A stretch of DNA of 64,000 nucleotides from Paenibacillus sp. BSR1-1 (lineage in GTDB: Bacteria > Bacillota > Bacilli > Bacillales > Cytobacillaceae). Location of the stretch: the NCBI RefSeq assembly GCF_030403775.1, contig NZ_JAQMWQ010000002.1, positions 1 to 64,000 of the forward strand, in the 5' to 3' direction. Both the position numbers and the translations under genes were made by a program. This document shows, piece by piece, positions 50,984 through 59,718 of this stretch. Each line of letters opens with the position of its first letter. The first letter of the stretch is position 1. The notes below the pieces were generated by a model. That model was not told the origin of the DNA. It saw nothing but the letters and a program-made list of their open reading frames with translations, and made no database searches.

Positions 50984-51024
50984 AATCAATATTAATTTAT
51001 AATAATTATAAATTAATATTGATT
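50984..51024. promoter_or_regulatory. PerR-type operator inside a perfect 41-bp palindrome
   Basis: The core 50997-51011 reads TTATAATAATTATAA, an exact PerR box (TTATAAT-N-ATTATAA). The inverted symmetry continues without a mismatch for 20 bp on each side of the central A at 51004. The right arm contains the -35 element of the katA promoter, so repressor binding would block RNA polymerase. In Bacillus, PerR represses katA and releases it on peroxide. Confidence 0.8.
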
Positions 51025-51046
51025 TTAATAAAATTTATATTATAAT
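51019..51046 (+). promoter_or_regulatory. katA promoter
   Basis: TTGATT (51019-51024) and TATAAT (51041-51046) are 16 bp apart, giving a start near 51053 and a leader of about 30 nt. Confidence 0.65.
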
Positions 51047-51083
51047 TTAGTCAATGGTTCAAAAATTGTTACGAGGTGATCAA

Positions 51084-52544
51084 ATGAGTAATGCAAACAA
51101 ACACTTAACAACAGGAACAGGAGCACCAGTCGGTGATAATCAAAATTCAATGACAGCAGGTTCACAGGGACCAACATTAATCCAGGATGTTCATCTTCTT
51201 GAAAAATTGGCCCATTTTAACAGGGAGCGTGTACCTGAGCGTGTTGTTCATGCAAAAGGGGCCGGTGCGCATGGATATTTTGAAGTAACAAACGATATGT
51301 CAAAATATACAAAGGCCAAGCTATTCAACGGTGTTGGAAAGAGGACACCAATGTTTATCCGTTTCTCAACTGTTGCTGGTGAATTAGGTTCTGCTGATAC
51401 CGTTCGTGATCCACGCGGCTTTGCGGTGAAGTTTTATACAGAAGAAGGTAATTACGATCTAGTCGGAAATAATACCCCAATTTTCTTTATTCGGGATGCA
51501 ATTAAATTTCCTGATTTTATTCATACACAAAAAAGAGACCCGAAAACTCATTTGAAAAATCCAAATGCGGTATGGGATTTCTGGTCATTGTCACCTGAGT
51601 CCCTGCACCAGGTCACATATTTAATGGGAGATCGCGGACTTCCAGCAACATTAAGACATATGAATGGCTACGGCAGTCATACCTTTAAGTGGGTCAATGC
51701 AGAGGGTGAAGCAGTTTGGGTGAAATATCACTTTAAGACAGATCAAGGTGTTAAAAACATGGCAGCGGATGTTGCAGGTAAAATAGCAGGCGAAAATCCT
51801 GATTATCATACTGAAGACTTATTTAATGCAATTGAAAAGGGCGACTTCCCTGCCTGGAGATTGCAAGTTCAAATTATGCCATTTGAAGATGCCTATAAAT
51901 ACCGCTTCGACCCATTTGATGTAACAAAGGTTTGGTCTCATAAGGATTATCCACTGATCGATGTAGGACGTATGGTGCTTAATCGCAATCCTGAGAATTA
52001 TTTTGCAGAAGTGGAGCAGGCAACCTTCTCGCCTGGAACATTGGTACCAGGAATCGAGGTATCACCAGATAAAATGCTTCAAGGACGCATTTTTGCTTAT
52101 TCAGATGCTCATCGATACCGCGTTGGCGCGAACCACAATCTATTGCCGATTAACCGTCCAAAGGTAGAAGTGAATAACTATCAACGTGACGGTGTGATGC
52201 GTTCAGACAATAATGGCGGAGGTTCCATTTATTATGAGCCGAACAGCTATGGCGGACCTAAGGAAGCACCAGAACATAAGCAAACGGCCTTCCAGGTTTC
52301 AGGTGCAGCTGAACAAGTGGCATACGATCAAAACGATCATTACACTCAAGCTGGTGATCTTTATCGACTCATGTCTCCGGACGAACGGACACGTTTAGTA
52401 GAAACGATCGTTGGGGCAATGAAGCCTGTTGAAAAAGATGATATTAAGCTCCGACAAATCAAGCATTTCTACAAAGCTGACCCAGAATATGGTGAGCGGA
52501 TAGCAAAAGGGCTTAATCTGGCCATTCCTCAAGAAGTTAACTAA
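51084..52544 (+). CDS. katA: Vegetative catalase, haem b type
   Basis: This 486-residue monofunctional catalase converts hydrogen peroxide to water and oxygen. The catalytic His is in [19 protein letters not shown], Asn in [12 protein letters not shown], and the haem-ligand Tyr region reads [14 protein letters not shown]. Start ATG 51084 ([13 protein letters not shown]) follows AGGTGAT; the frame opens 10 codons earlier. Control is probably by PerR through the upstream palindrome. Confidence 0.95.
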   Translation: MSNANKHLTTGTGAPVGDNQNSMTAGSQGPTLIQDVHLLEKLAHFNRERVPERVVHAKGAGAHGYFEVTNDMSKYTKAKLFNGVGKRTPMFIRFSTVAGELGSADTVRDPRGFAVKFYTEEGNYDLVGNNTPIFFIRDAIKFPDFIHTQKRDPKTHLKNPNAVWDFWSLSPESLHQVTYLMGDRGLPATLRHMNGYGSHTFKWVNAEGEAVWVKYHFKTDQGVKNMAADVAGKIAGENPDYHTEDLFNAIEKGDFPAWRLQVQIMPFEDAYKYRFDPFDVTKVWSHKDYPLIDVGRMVLNRNPENYFAEVEQATFSPGTLVPGIEVSPDKMLQGRIFAYSDAHRYRVGANHNLLPINRPKVEVNNYQRDGVMRSDNNGGGSIYYEPNSYGGPKEAPEHKQTAFQVSGAAEQVAYDQNDHYTQAGDLYRLMSPDERTRLVETIVGAMKPVEKDDIKLRQIKHFYKADPEYGERIAKGLNLAIPQEVN

Positions 52545-52565
52545 ATCTAAATCTATTAAACTAGT

Positions 52566-52593
52566 AAGGCCGTTCGGTTACTGAACGGCCTTT
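52566..52593 (+). terminator. Terminator of katA
   Basis: A perfect 10-bp stem AAGGCCGTTC / GAACGGCCTT with a 7-nt loop; the T-run is short. Confidence 0.65.
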
Positions 52594-52685
52594 AACAACT
52601 AAAAATATCTAAATATTCTACAAAATATGACAATATTTTCTCTATTCTCCAATTAAACTTATTCATATAGACAGGGGGAGGAGAA

Positions 52686-53909
52686 TTGTTTAAATTTAGA
52701 ATCTTGATCACCATGTTGATTTTTATAGTTGGTCAACTACTATTAGACTCAACGGCTTATGGCAAACAATACATAACCAACGATAATAAATTGTTTTTCA
52801 ATTTTTATGCAGATAAGCTTTTTGAAAGAATTAATAACCAATTTTCTGCAAAGGATAGGAAACTTTCCTATTACGATCAACTTGTGGCTCTACAGCAAAC
52901 ACCCAATAATATCTCAGTAAAACAGAAGGCGGCTTTAACACACATTGAGGAGCCAATTCGGCTAACGTTTGCCGGGGATGCGATGTTTGATTGGTCAGTA
53001 AAGCAAACAGTCAAGCAAAAAGGAGCGGATTATCCCTTCGAATATATTAAAACGGAACTTGCTTCCAGCGATTTAAGGGTAGTCAATTTGGAGACATCCA
53101 TTACCACTGGAGGGACAAAGCAAGGAAAACAATATACGTTCCGTTCAGACCCAATTGCGTTATCAGGACTAAAGAACGCAGGTTTTCAACTTGTTAGTCT
53201 TGCCAATAATCATTCGCTGGATTATGGGCTGCAAGGGTTTACGGATACTGTCGCCAATTTAAAGCAATATCAACTGGATTATGTCGGCGGCGGTTTGAAC
53301 AAGGATGAAGCATATGCAGCCAAATCCTATAGTATAAAAGGGAAAATAGTTAAAATCCTGGCTTTTTCGAAGGTTCTGCCCGACTTTAGCTGGGTAGCAG
53401 CAGCTTCAAAACCTGGACTTGCGAATGGTTATGATATCAGTCTGATTAACCACACCATCCAAACAGAAAAAGAGGACGCCGATTATTTATTTGTGTTTAT
53501 CCATTGGGGCATTGAAACGAAGCGCTCACCTGAACCCTTCCAGCGAGAATGGGCAAAGTTAATGATTGACGCAGGTGCGGATGGGGTCATTGGAAGTCAT
53601 CCCCATGTGCTGCAAGGCTTTGAATATTATAAAGATAAACCGATTGCCTATTCACTCGGAAATTTCCTTTTTCCTAACTATATAAAAGGGAATGCAGCGC
53701 AAACGGGTGTACTACACTTAGATATAAAAAATGAAAAAATTGGGATGACTTTTGTACCTTATCGAATCTATAACGATCAAATTGTCAAACAAAATGATCG
53801 GGAAAAACTTACTGTATGGAATGAACTTCAGCGACTATCGTTCGGTGATCTGCAAATTCAAGAAGGAATGATTAAAGATTCGGCTAGCGTTGCAGAAGCA
53901 GGAAACTAG
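52686..53909 (+). CDS. CapA/PgsA-like metallophosphatase family protein
   Basis: This 407-residue protein begins with a signal or anchor segment (about 5-25) and, after a linker, has a PGA_cap domain (from about 95): RLTFAGDAMFDWSVKQ, VVNLETSITTGG, VSLANNHSLDYG, FVFIHWGIE and GVIGSHPHVLQG. These are metal-site motifs of the CapA family, seen in poly-gamma-glutamate synthesis. No pgsBC genes adjoin it, so it is probably a stand-alone surface enzyme. TTG start after AGGGGGAGGAG. Confidence 0.83.
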   Translation: MFKFRILITMLIFIVGQLLLDSTAYGKQYITNDNKLFFNFYADKLFERINNQFSAKDRKLSYYDQLVALQQTPNNISVKQKAALTHIEEPIRLTFAGDAMFDWSVKQTVKQKGADYPFEYIKTELASSDLRVVNLETSITTGGTKQGKQYTFRSDPIALSGLKNAGFQLVSLANNHSLDYGLQGFTDTVANLKQYQLDYVGGGLNKDEAYAAKSYSIKGKIVKILAFSKVLPDFSWVAAASKPGLANGYDISLINHTIQTEKEDADYLFVFIHWGIETKRSPEPFQREWAKLMIDAGADGVIGSHPHVLQGFEYYKDKPIAYSLGNFLFPNYIKGNAAQTGVLHLDIKNEKIGMTFVPYRIYNDQIVKQNDREKLTVWNELQRLSFGDLQIQEGMIKDSASVAEAGN

Positions 53910-54006
53910 TGAAGCTGTGGGATTTTATTTGCCGCTGCTTTTTTTAACATAAATTTACAATTTGCTGGGAAAAATATTGGTAATTAGAAAATGAAGGAGC
54001 AACTAT

Positions 54007-54531
54007 GTGAATCTGAACGTGATATATGGGGCCATTTTTATTTTTTCAGCAATAAAATGGGGTGATTGGAAAAATTGGGGGGCCTATTACCCTACTTTTC
54101 TTTTCTTGATGGTTGGGGATTTGGTGTATCAGTTTTTATTTTTTAAACATAGCATGTGGGAATATGTTCCGATTGGAAGTGATAAATCATGGGCAAAGCA
54201 TACGCATATTGCTTTCTTAGTTATGTTAATAAAATATCCTGTTACGATCAGCATATTTCTAGGTCATATGCCGAAGACGGCTTGTAAAAAAATATTGAAT
54301 ATCCTTGCTTGGACACTTATCTACACGATAAATGAATACATAGATTTGAAATTGGGTGCATTGATCCATAAAAACGGCTGGAATTTATGGTGGTCTGCAT
54401 TCTTTAGCTTTGTTATGTTTTCCGTTTTAGCTGTCCACTATAAAAAACCATGGTTAGCTTGGATTCTATCAGCGATATATGCTACTTTTCTATGGAACAT
54501 TTTTAATGTTTCTCAAGATATTTTGAAATAA
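54007..54531 (+). CDS. CBO0543-like small multi-pass membrane protein
   Basis: This 174-residue protein has about five hydrophobic segments and no catalytic motif I can name. Conserved-looking features are KWGDWKNWGAYYPTFLFLMV, the Trp-rich YVPIGSDKSW and YTINEYIDLKLGALIHKNGW. From memory this matches a Firmicute family called CBO0543. The GTG start has AAGGAG 7 nt upstream. Function is unknown. Confidence 0.65.
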   Translation: MNLNVIYGAIFIFSAIKWGDWKNWGAYYPTFLFLMVGDLVYQFLFFKHSMWEYVPIGSDKSWAKHTHIAFLVMLIKYPVTISIFLGHMPKTACKKILNILAWTLIYTINEYIDLKLGALIHKNGWNLWWSAFFSFVMFSVLAVHYKKPWLAWILSAIYATFLWNIFNVSQDILK

Positions 54532-54544
54532 TTTCTTTCGCAGG

Positions 54545-54570
54545 CAACCTAGGACATAGGTTGTTTTTTT
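54545..54570 (+). terminator. Terminator of the CBO0543-like gene
   Basis: A 7-bp stem CAACCTA / TAGGTTG with a 5-nt loop and T7. Confidence 0.8.
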
Positions 54571-54676
54571 AATGGAAATTTTTATGAAATATTATATTAG
54601 CCGAATTACTAAGCAGGAATTTAAGTACTAAATTTAGAATATTAATAATATGATGATTTTTAAAGGGGGGATTAGC

Positions 54677-55141
54677 TTGGGAATCCAAGTAGTAGAAAAA
54701 GAAGAGATAAAAGTAGTTGGAATTTCTTGGAGTGGAACCTATTCAGAGGGTGAGATCATTCCAAGTCTATTTAAGAAGATGGAAAATCGCTTAAGTGAAG
54801 TGCCAAATCAAACGGTGGAACCAGTGTTGATTGCGCCATTTCATAGCAGGGAAACAGAGTTTACCTATTATGTCACGAAACCAGTAGAAAAAATTGAAAC
54901 CATCCCCGAAGGCATGGTTGGATTTTCTATCCCGCGAAAAAACTATGTCGTCGGGGTCCATAAGGGCACGCAAGAGGAAGTTAAGAATACATACCTTCAA
55001 ATGTTCGAATGGATGAAAGAATACGGCTATGAACAGGATCACCATGCCTTAAGTTTAGAAGTCTATAAAGAAGAACATAAACAACAAAATGTGAATGGAG
55101 ATCTCCATTTTGAAATCTACTTACCTGTGAAAACTTATTAA
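54677..55141 (+). CDS. GyrI-like/AraC effector-binding-domain protein
   Basis: This 154-residue single-domain protein has the SOUL/GyrI fold that binds small hydrophobic ligands: VVEKEEIKVVGISWSG at the start, a central FTYYVTKPVEKIETIPEGMV, and DLHFEIYLPVK at the end. There is no DNA-binding domain. TTG 54677 is chosen because GGGGGAT is 6 nt upstream; the frame opens earlier at 54650. It may sequester toxic ligands (inference). Confidence 0.78.
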   Translation: MGIQVVEKEEIKVVGISWSGTYSEGEIIPSLFKKMENRLSEVPNQTVEPVLIAPFHSRETEFTYYVTKPVEKIETIPEGMVGFSIPRKNYVVGVHKGTQEEVKNTYLQMFEWMKEYGYEQDHHALSLEVYKEEHKQQNVNGDLHFEIYLPVKTY

Positions 55142-55234
55142 AACAATAGGACATTCCGGGATTTTTCTGAAAATAGGAGTCCTTTCTCTTTACTCTTTAA
55201 TTAAAGTATACTAACATAGAAAGTATATTTTAAT

Positions 55235-55377
55235 AATTCCTTCGGGGTAAGGTGAAATTCCTAACCGGCGGTGATGAAGCGATGCTTCTTAGTCCGTGAC
55301 CCGGTTAACGTACTCGTTAAACGGTGGATCTGGTGAAATTCCAGGGCCGACAGTTAAAGTCTGGATGGGAGAAGGAA
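55235..55377 (+). ncRNA. FMN riboswitch (RFN element)
   Basis: The conserved RFN segments are present in order: TTCGGGGTAAGGTGAAATTCC, ACCGGCGGT, AGTCCGTGACCCGG, GGTGGATCTGGTGAAATTCC and GGGCCGACAG, closing with GGATGGGAGAAGGAA. It precedes riboflavin genes; FMN binding would favour the downstream terminator. Confidence 0.95.
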
Positions 55378-55446
55378 AAAACAGGATTATGAAAAAGGCA
55401 AAAATCGCCTGTTTCTAAGCCTTGCTTTCCCATTGTCTTTTATTGG

Positions 55447-55477
55447 CCCTGAAGAGAAAATTCTTCAGGGTTTTTTG
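55447..55477 (+). terminator. FMN riboswitch terminator
   Basis: A 9-bp stem CCCTGAAGA / TCTTCAGGG with a 6-nt loop, followed by T6, 27 nt before ribE. Confidence 0.85.
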
Positions 55478-55503
55478 TATTCCTTTATAAAGGAGAAGAA
55501 AAA

Positions 55504-56163
55504 ATGTTTACCGGAATTATTGAAGAAATTGGGTCAATCTTAAATATTCAGAGGACGGGAGAGTCGTTTGTCCTAACCATTTCCGCGAAAAAAATTCTTG
55601 AAGATGTCCATCTTGGAGATAGTATTGCTGTTAATGGAGTATGCCTGACTGTGACCTCCTTCACGGCAAATCGCTTTACTGTTGACGTAATGCCGGAAAC
55701 CGTTAGAGCTTCGAGTTTAAATATTGTTAAACGAGGTTCTAACGTCAACCTTGAAAGGGCGATGGCTGCAGGAGGAAGATTTGGCGGTCACTTCGTATCA
55801 GGGCATATTGATGGGACAGGAATCATTAAAAGTAAGAAAGCATTCGAAAATGCCGTATATTATGAAATTGAAGCAGACCCCGAATTATTAAGATATGTCA
55901 TTGAAAGAGGATCAATAGCAGTTGATGGGACTAGCCTTACCGTTTTTGAGGTATCCGAAAATCGCTTTACCCTATCTTTAATCCCGCATACCCTTGGTGA
56001 AAGTATAGTAGGGCAAAAAGACTCTGGTGATATCGTAAATTTGGAATGCGATATGATTGGTAAGTACGTGGGACATTTTATGAATAATCTTGGAAAAAAT
56101 AATCAACAAAAGAGTAGTGGAGGGATATCCGCTAATTTTTTAGAAGAAAACGGGTTTTTCTAG
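55504..56163 (+). CDS. ribE: Riboflavin synthase
   Basis: This 219-residue trimeric enzyme makes riboflavin from two 6,7-dimethyl-8-ribityllumazine molecules. Two repeated lumazine-binding barrels are visible: MFTGIIEEIGSI with SIAVNGVCLTV (barrel 1) and GTGIIKSKK with SIAVDGTSLTV (barrel 2). It starts right after the FMN riboswitch and GGAG site, and is first in ribE-ribB-ribH. Confidence 0.95.
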   Translation: MFTGIIEEIGSILNIQRTGESFVLTISAKKILEDVHLGDSIAVNGVCLTVTSFTANRFTVDVMPETVRASSLNIVKRGSNVNLERAMAAGGRFGGHFVSGHIDGTGIIKSKKAFENAVYYEIEADPELLRYVIERGSIAVDGTSLTVFEVSENRFTLSLIPHTLGESIVGQKDSGDIVNLECDMIGKYVGHFMNNLGKNNQQKSSGGISANFLEENGFF

Positions 56164-56175
56164 GAGGAATTTATC

Positions 56176-56802
56176 GTGTTTGATACGATTGAAGCAGCAT
56201 TAGCAGATTTAAAAGAAGGTAAGGTTATTATTGTTTGTGATGACGAGGGTCGGGAAAATGAAGGAGATTTTTTGTCACTCGCTGAAAAAGCAACACCTGA
56301 TATCATAAATCTTATGGCTACCCATGGTAAAGGCCTTATATGTGTTCCAATTGATCAAGAACTGGCACAAAAGCTGGAACTAGATCCGATGGTTTCAAAA
56401 AACACAGACCCGCATGGTACCGCCTTTACGGTAAGCATTGACCATAAATTTTCAACAACAGGTATATCAGCATTTGAACGCTCAGCTACGGTTCTTAGCA
56501 TGATTGCTACGGAATCAAAGCCTGAAGATTTTAAGAGGCCAGGGCACATTTTTCCGCTTGTCGCAAGAAATGGCGGGGTTCTTAAACGAACGGGACATAC
56601 TGAAGCGGCGGTAGACTTAGCTAAACTATGCGGCGCATCGCCTGCGGGAGTGATTTGCGAAATTATGAATGAAGACGGAACGATGGCACGTGTCCCAGAA
56701 CTTCGTAAAATTGCCGATAAACTAGGGATAAAAATGATTACCATTGAAGATTTAATAAAATACCGAAAGAATAAGGAAAAAGATACAGCAAACAATTTAT
56801 AA
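56176..56802 (+). CDS. ribB: 3,4-dihydroxy-2-butanone-4-phosphate synthase, RibB only
   Basis: This 208-residue enzyme converts ribulose 5-phosphate to the four-carbon riboflavin precursor. Active-site motifs are [21 protein letters not shown] and [18 protein letters not shown]. Bacillus proteins are usually RibBA, about 400 residues with GTP cyclohydrolase II; here the protein ends at the linker ([17 protein letters not shown]) and no ribA follows. GTG start, with TAGGAGG upstream. Confidence 0.93.
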   Translation: MFDTIEAALADLKEGKVIIVCDDEGRENEGDFLSLAEKATPDIINLMATHGKGLICVPIDQELAQKLELDPMVSKNTDPHGTAFTVSIDHKFSTTGISAFERSATVLSMIATESKPEDFKRPGHIFPLVARNGGVLKRTGHTEAAVDLAKLCGASPAGVICEIMNEDGTMARVPELRKIADKLGIKMITIEDLIKYRKNKEKDTANNL

Positions 56803-56830
56803 AGTAAAATATTTCATTGGAGGAGTTAAG

Positions 56831-57301
56831 ATGGGACATATTTTTGAAGGTAATTTAGTTGGCTCAGGATTAAAGGTTGGAATTGTAGTTGGACGTTTCA
56901 ATGAATTTATCACAAGCAAATTATTAAGCGGTGCGCAGGATGCGTTAAAACGGCATGGAGTAAGTGAGACAGATGTAGACGTTGCTTGGGTTCCAGGCGC
57001 ATTTGAACTGCCGTTAATTGCACAAAAAATGGCGAACAGCAAAAAGTATGATGCAGTCATCACACTTGGAACCGTTATTCGCGGCTCTACACCACATTTT
57101 GATTATGTTTGTAATGAAACTGCAAAGGGAGTATCTCGTATCAATTTAGACAGCGGCATCCCAGTTATTTTTGGCGTATTAACGACTGATTCGATTGAGC
57201 AGGCAATTGAGCGTGCGGGTACGAAAGCCGGCAATAAAGGCTGGGAAGCAGCAGCTTCTGCCATTGAAATGGCAAACTTGTGCAGAAACCTTGATAAATA
57301 A
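56831..57301 (+). CDS. ribH: 6,7-dimethyl-8-ribityllumazine synthase
   Basis: This 156-residue enzyme joins the four-carbon unit and the pyrimidine to form lumazine. Family motifs are [47 protein letters not shown] and [21 protein letters not shown] precedes the ATG. It ends the rib operon. Confidence 0.95.
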   Translation: MGHIFEGNLVGSGLKVGIVVGRFNEFITSKLLSGAQDALKRHGVSETDVDVAWVPGAFELPLIAQKMANSKKYDAVITLGTVIRGSTPHFDYVCNETAKGVSRINLDSGIPVIFGVLTTDSIEQAIERAGTKAGNKGWEAAASAIEMANLCRNLDK

Positions 57302-57379
57302 TGTTATTATTGCAAAAAAACATATACAATTTATAAAATATTATTTATAATTTCAATTAACAAAAAATATATATTGAAA

Positions 57380-57585
57380 TTTAGGTGTTTAAATCTTTTT
57401 AAGATGATAACTTAAAAGGGAAGTTGGTGCAAAGCCAACGCGGTCCCGCCACTGTAAATGGGAGTTTACCTATAATTAAGTCACTGTCAAATTGATGGGA
57501 AGACATAGGAAGCAATGATCATGAGCCAGGAAACCTGCCTATCTTTTAATCGCCGAAATACCTACGAGGATAGGGGGTGAAAGAC
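57380..57585 (+). ncRNA. Cobalamin riboswitch
   Basis: Conserved pieces in order are AAGGGAAGTTGGTGCAAAGCCAAC, GCGGTCCCGCCACTG, and the B12 box AGCCAGGAAACCTGCC (about 57523-57538). The RNA precedes a B12 import and salvage operon; cobalamin binding would reduce expression. The ends are approximate. Confidence 0.95.
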
Positions 57586-57625
57586 AAGTCTATGCTACAT
57601 ATGACAGTATTTTGTTTTTCAAACC

Positions 57626-57656
57626 AACATCTTCCGTTAAGGGGGATGTTTTTTTG
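57626..57656 (+). terminator. Cobalamin riboswitch terminator
   Basis: A 10-bp stem AACATCTTCC / GGGGGATGTT (with G-U pairs) and GTTAA loop, followed by T5. Confidence 0.78.
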
Positions 57657-57737
57657 TATCAGAGGACCTATAGTTTGGCGAGAGAAAAATTTATTTTTTG
57701 TAAAATAGCTATTTATATAGTATAAAGGGGAATTAAA

Positions 57738-58691
57738 ATGAAGAAATTATATTCGCTATTAATCGTAATTTTATTGATTTTAGGTGCTTTAGCAGGCTGT
57801 GCGGAAAAGAAAGATGAAAGTAACACAAAGGTTGAAAAAAAATCTGAGAACATTACTTTTCCCGTCACAATAAAGGATGCATTAAATAATAATGTTGTCC
57901 TCAAAAAGAAGCCTGAAAAAATTGTTTCGCTAATTCCTAGTAATACCGAGATTGTTTTTGCATTAGGCCTTGGTAAGAACGTAGTGGGTGTATCTGATTT
58001 TGATAACTATCCAGAGGAAACCGCTAAAAAAGAGAAAGTTGGCGGACAAGAGATTAATCTAGAAAAAATCATCTCCTTAAAGCCAGATGTAGTATTTGCA
58101 CATGCATCCAATGCTCAAAATTCAACTGATGGGTTAAAGCAGTTAACGGATGCGGGGATTCCGGTTATCGTTGTGAATGATGCACAAAATTTTGACCAAG
58201 TATATGATTCTATTGAAATGATTGGGAAGGCAACTGGGGAGAAAAAGAAAGCTGATGAGATGATTCAAGGAATGAAAGATAAATTAGCAGAAATTAAGGC
58301 AAAGGCTGAAAAAAATAAAGTAAAGAAAAAGGTATTGGTTGAGGTATCACCTGCTCCAGAAATTTATACACCTGGTAAAAATACTTTTATGAATGAAATG
58401 CTAACGATAATTAATGCAGAAAATCTCGCTAATGATCAAGAAGGCTGGATTAAAATTGATCAAGAAGCTATGATTAAGCGAAATCCTGATGTCATTATAA
58501 CTACATATGGATATTATGTGAAAAATCCAGCTGAACAAGTGTTAACCAGAAAAGGCTGGGAAAATGTCAAAGCAGTTAAAAATAAACAAGTAATCGATGT
58601 TGATTCTGATCGCGTTACACGTCCAGGACCAAGGATTGTTGAAGGAGTAGAGGACCTTGCAAAGGCTATCTATCCAGAAGTTTTTAAATAA
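57738..58691 (+). CDS. btuF: Cobalamin ABC transporter substrate-binding lipoprotein
   Basis: This 317-residue surface lipoprotein has its lipobox LAGC (Cys 21) and the bi-lobed periplasmic-binding fold of the BtuF/FhuD cluster: KIVSLIPSNTEIVFALGLGK, VGGQEINLEKIISLKPDVV, and a C-terminal RNPDVIITTYGY. It captures corrinoids for BtuC-BtuD. It is first after the riboswitch. The next gene overlaps its last 35 nt. Confidence 0.92.
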   Translation: MKKLYSLLIVILLILGALAGCAEKKDESNTKVEKKSENITFPVTIKDALNNNVVLKKKPEKIVSLIPSNTEIVFALGLGKNVVGVSDFDNYPEETAKKEKVGGQEINLEKIISLKPDVVFAHASNAQNSTDGLKQLTDAGIPVIVVNDAQNFDQVYDSIEMIGKATGEKKKADEMIQGMKDKLAEIKAKAEKNKVKKKVLVEVSPAPEIYTPGKNTFMNEMLTIINAENLANDQEGWIKIDQEAMIKRNPDVIITTYGYYVKNPAEQVLTRKGWENVKAVKNKQVIDVDSDRVTRPGPRIVEGVEDLAKAIYPEVFK

Positions 58692-59718
58692 TAAGGTATT
58701 CGCCTATGTGGCGGCAGGCATTTTCCTTATTTTTTCCATGTTATTAGGAATATCAATTGGCACCGTTTCTGTACCGGTGCCTGCCATTATTAAAATTATC
58801 AGCGCGAAATTCTTGGGATTTATTTCACTTGATTCAGTGGATCCAATGTATACAAGCATTGTTATCAACATTCGCCTGCCTCGAGTGTTATTATCCGGTC
58901 TTGTAGGAGCTGCTCTTGCGATAGCAGGGGCGGCTTTTCAAGGTCTGTTAAGAAACCCGCTGGCAGATCCATATACACTGGGTGTATCATCTGGAGCCTC
59001 TGTGGGCGCGGTCCTTACCCTTTTTTTCCAAATTTCACTTCCATTTATCGGCCCATTCACACTCCCATTGCTTAGTATCGTTTTTTCCTTTATTACCATT
59101 TTCTTGGTGATAACATTTGCCCGTAAAATTGAGCGCTCAATGAGAGTGGAAACAATCATTCTAACGGGGATTATTTTCAGTTCATTTCTGGGAGCTATAA
59201 TTTCTCTAATGATTGCGCTTACCGGAGATGAGCTAAGACTGATTATAGGCTGGCTTCTTGGAAGTGTATCGATGAGAGGCTGGGAATACATAAAAATCAT
59301 TTTGCCATTTTTCATTCTCGGTTCAGTAATCCTTATATTAAATGGAAGAGAGTTAAATTCCATGTCCTTTGGGGAAGAGAGAGCCCGGCACTTAGGTGTA
59401 AATGTGTATAAGAGAAAGCTGATTATCTTGTCGGCAGGTTCTATTTTAACAGGAGCTGCGGTGGCTGTATCGGGAACAATTGGCTTTGTTGGGCTAGTTA
59501 TCCCACATCTTTCGAGGCTGCTATGGGGGCCTGATCATAAACATCTCCTTCCTTTATCTATTATTACAGGAAGCGGATTTTTAATTTTAGCCGACCTTGT
59601 TTCAAGAATCGTAATTTCTCCGACTGAACTTCCGATTGGAGTCATTACAGCCTTAATCGGTGCACCCGTATTCGCAATAATCCTATTACAACGAAAAAGG
59701 ATAGAAAGAAGTGGTTAA
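58657..59718 (+). CDS. btuC: Cobalamin ABC transporter permease
   Basis: This 353-residue FecCD-family permease has about ten membrane helices. Seen are INIRLPRVLLSGLVGAALAI, GAAFQGLLRNPLADPYTLG and SGASVGA, and SGTIGFVGLVIPHLSRLLWG. The start TTG 58657 overlaps btuF, with GGAG about 10 nt upstream; GTG 58709 is an alternative. It forms the channel with BtuD. Confidence 0.9.
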   Translation: MQRLSIQKFLNNKVFAYVAAGIFLIFSMLLGISIGTVSVPVPAIIKIISAKFLGFISLDSVDPMYTSIVINIRLPRVLLSGLVGAALAIAGAAFQGLLRNPLADPYTLGVSSGASVGAVLTLFFQISLPFIGPFTLPLLSIVFSFITIFLVITFARKIERSMRVETIILTGIIFSSFLGAIISLMIALTGDELRLIIGWLLGSVSMRGWEYIKIILPFFILGSVILILNGRELNSMSFGEERARHLGVNVYKRKLIILSAGSILTGAAVAVSGTIGFVGLVIPHLSRLLWGPDHKHLLPLSIITGSGFLILADLVSRIVISPTELPIGVITALIGAPVFAIILLQRKRIERSG

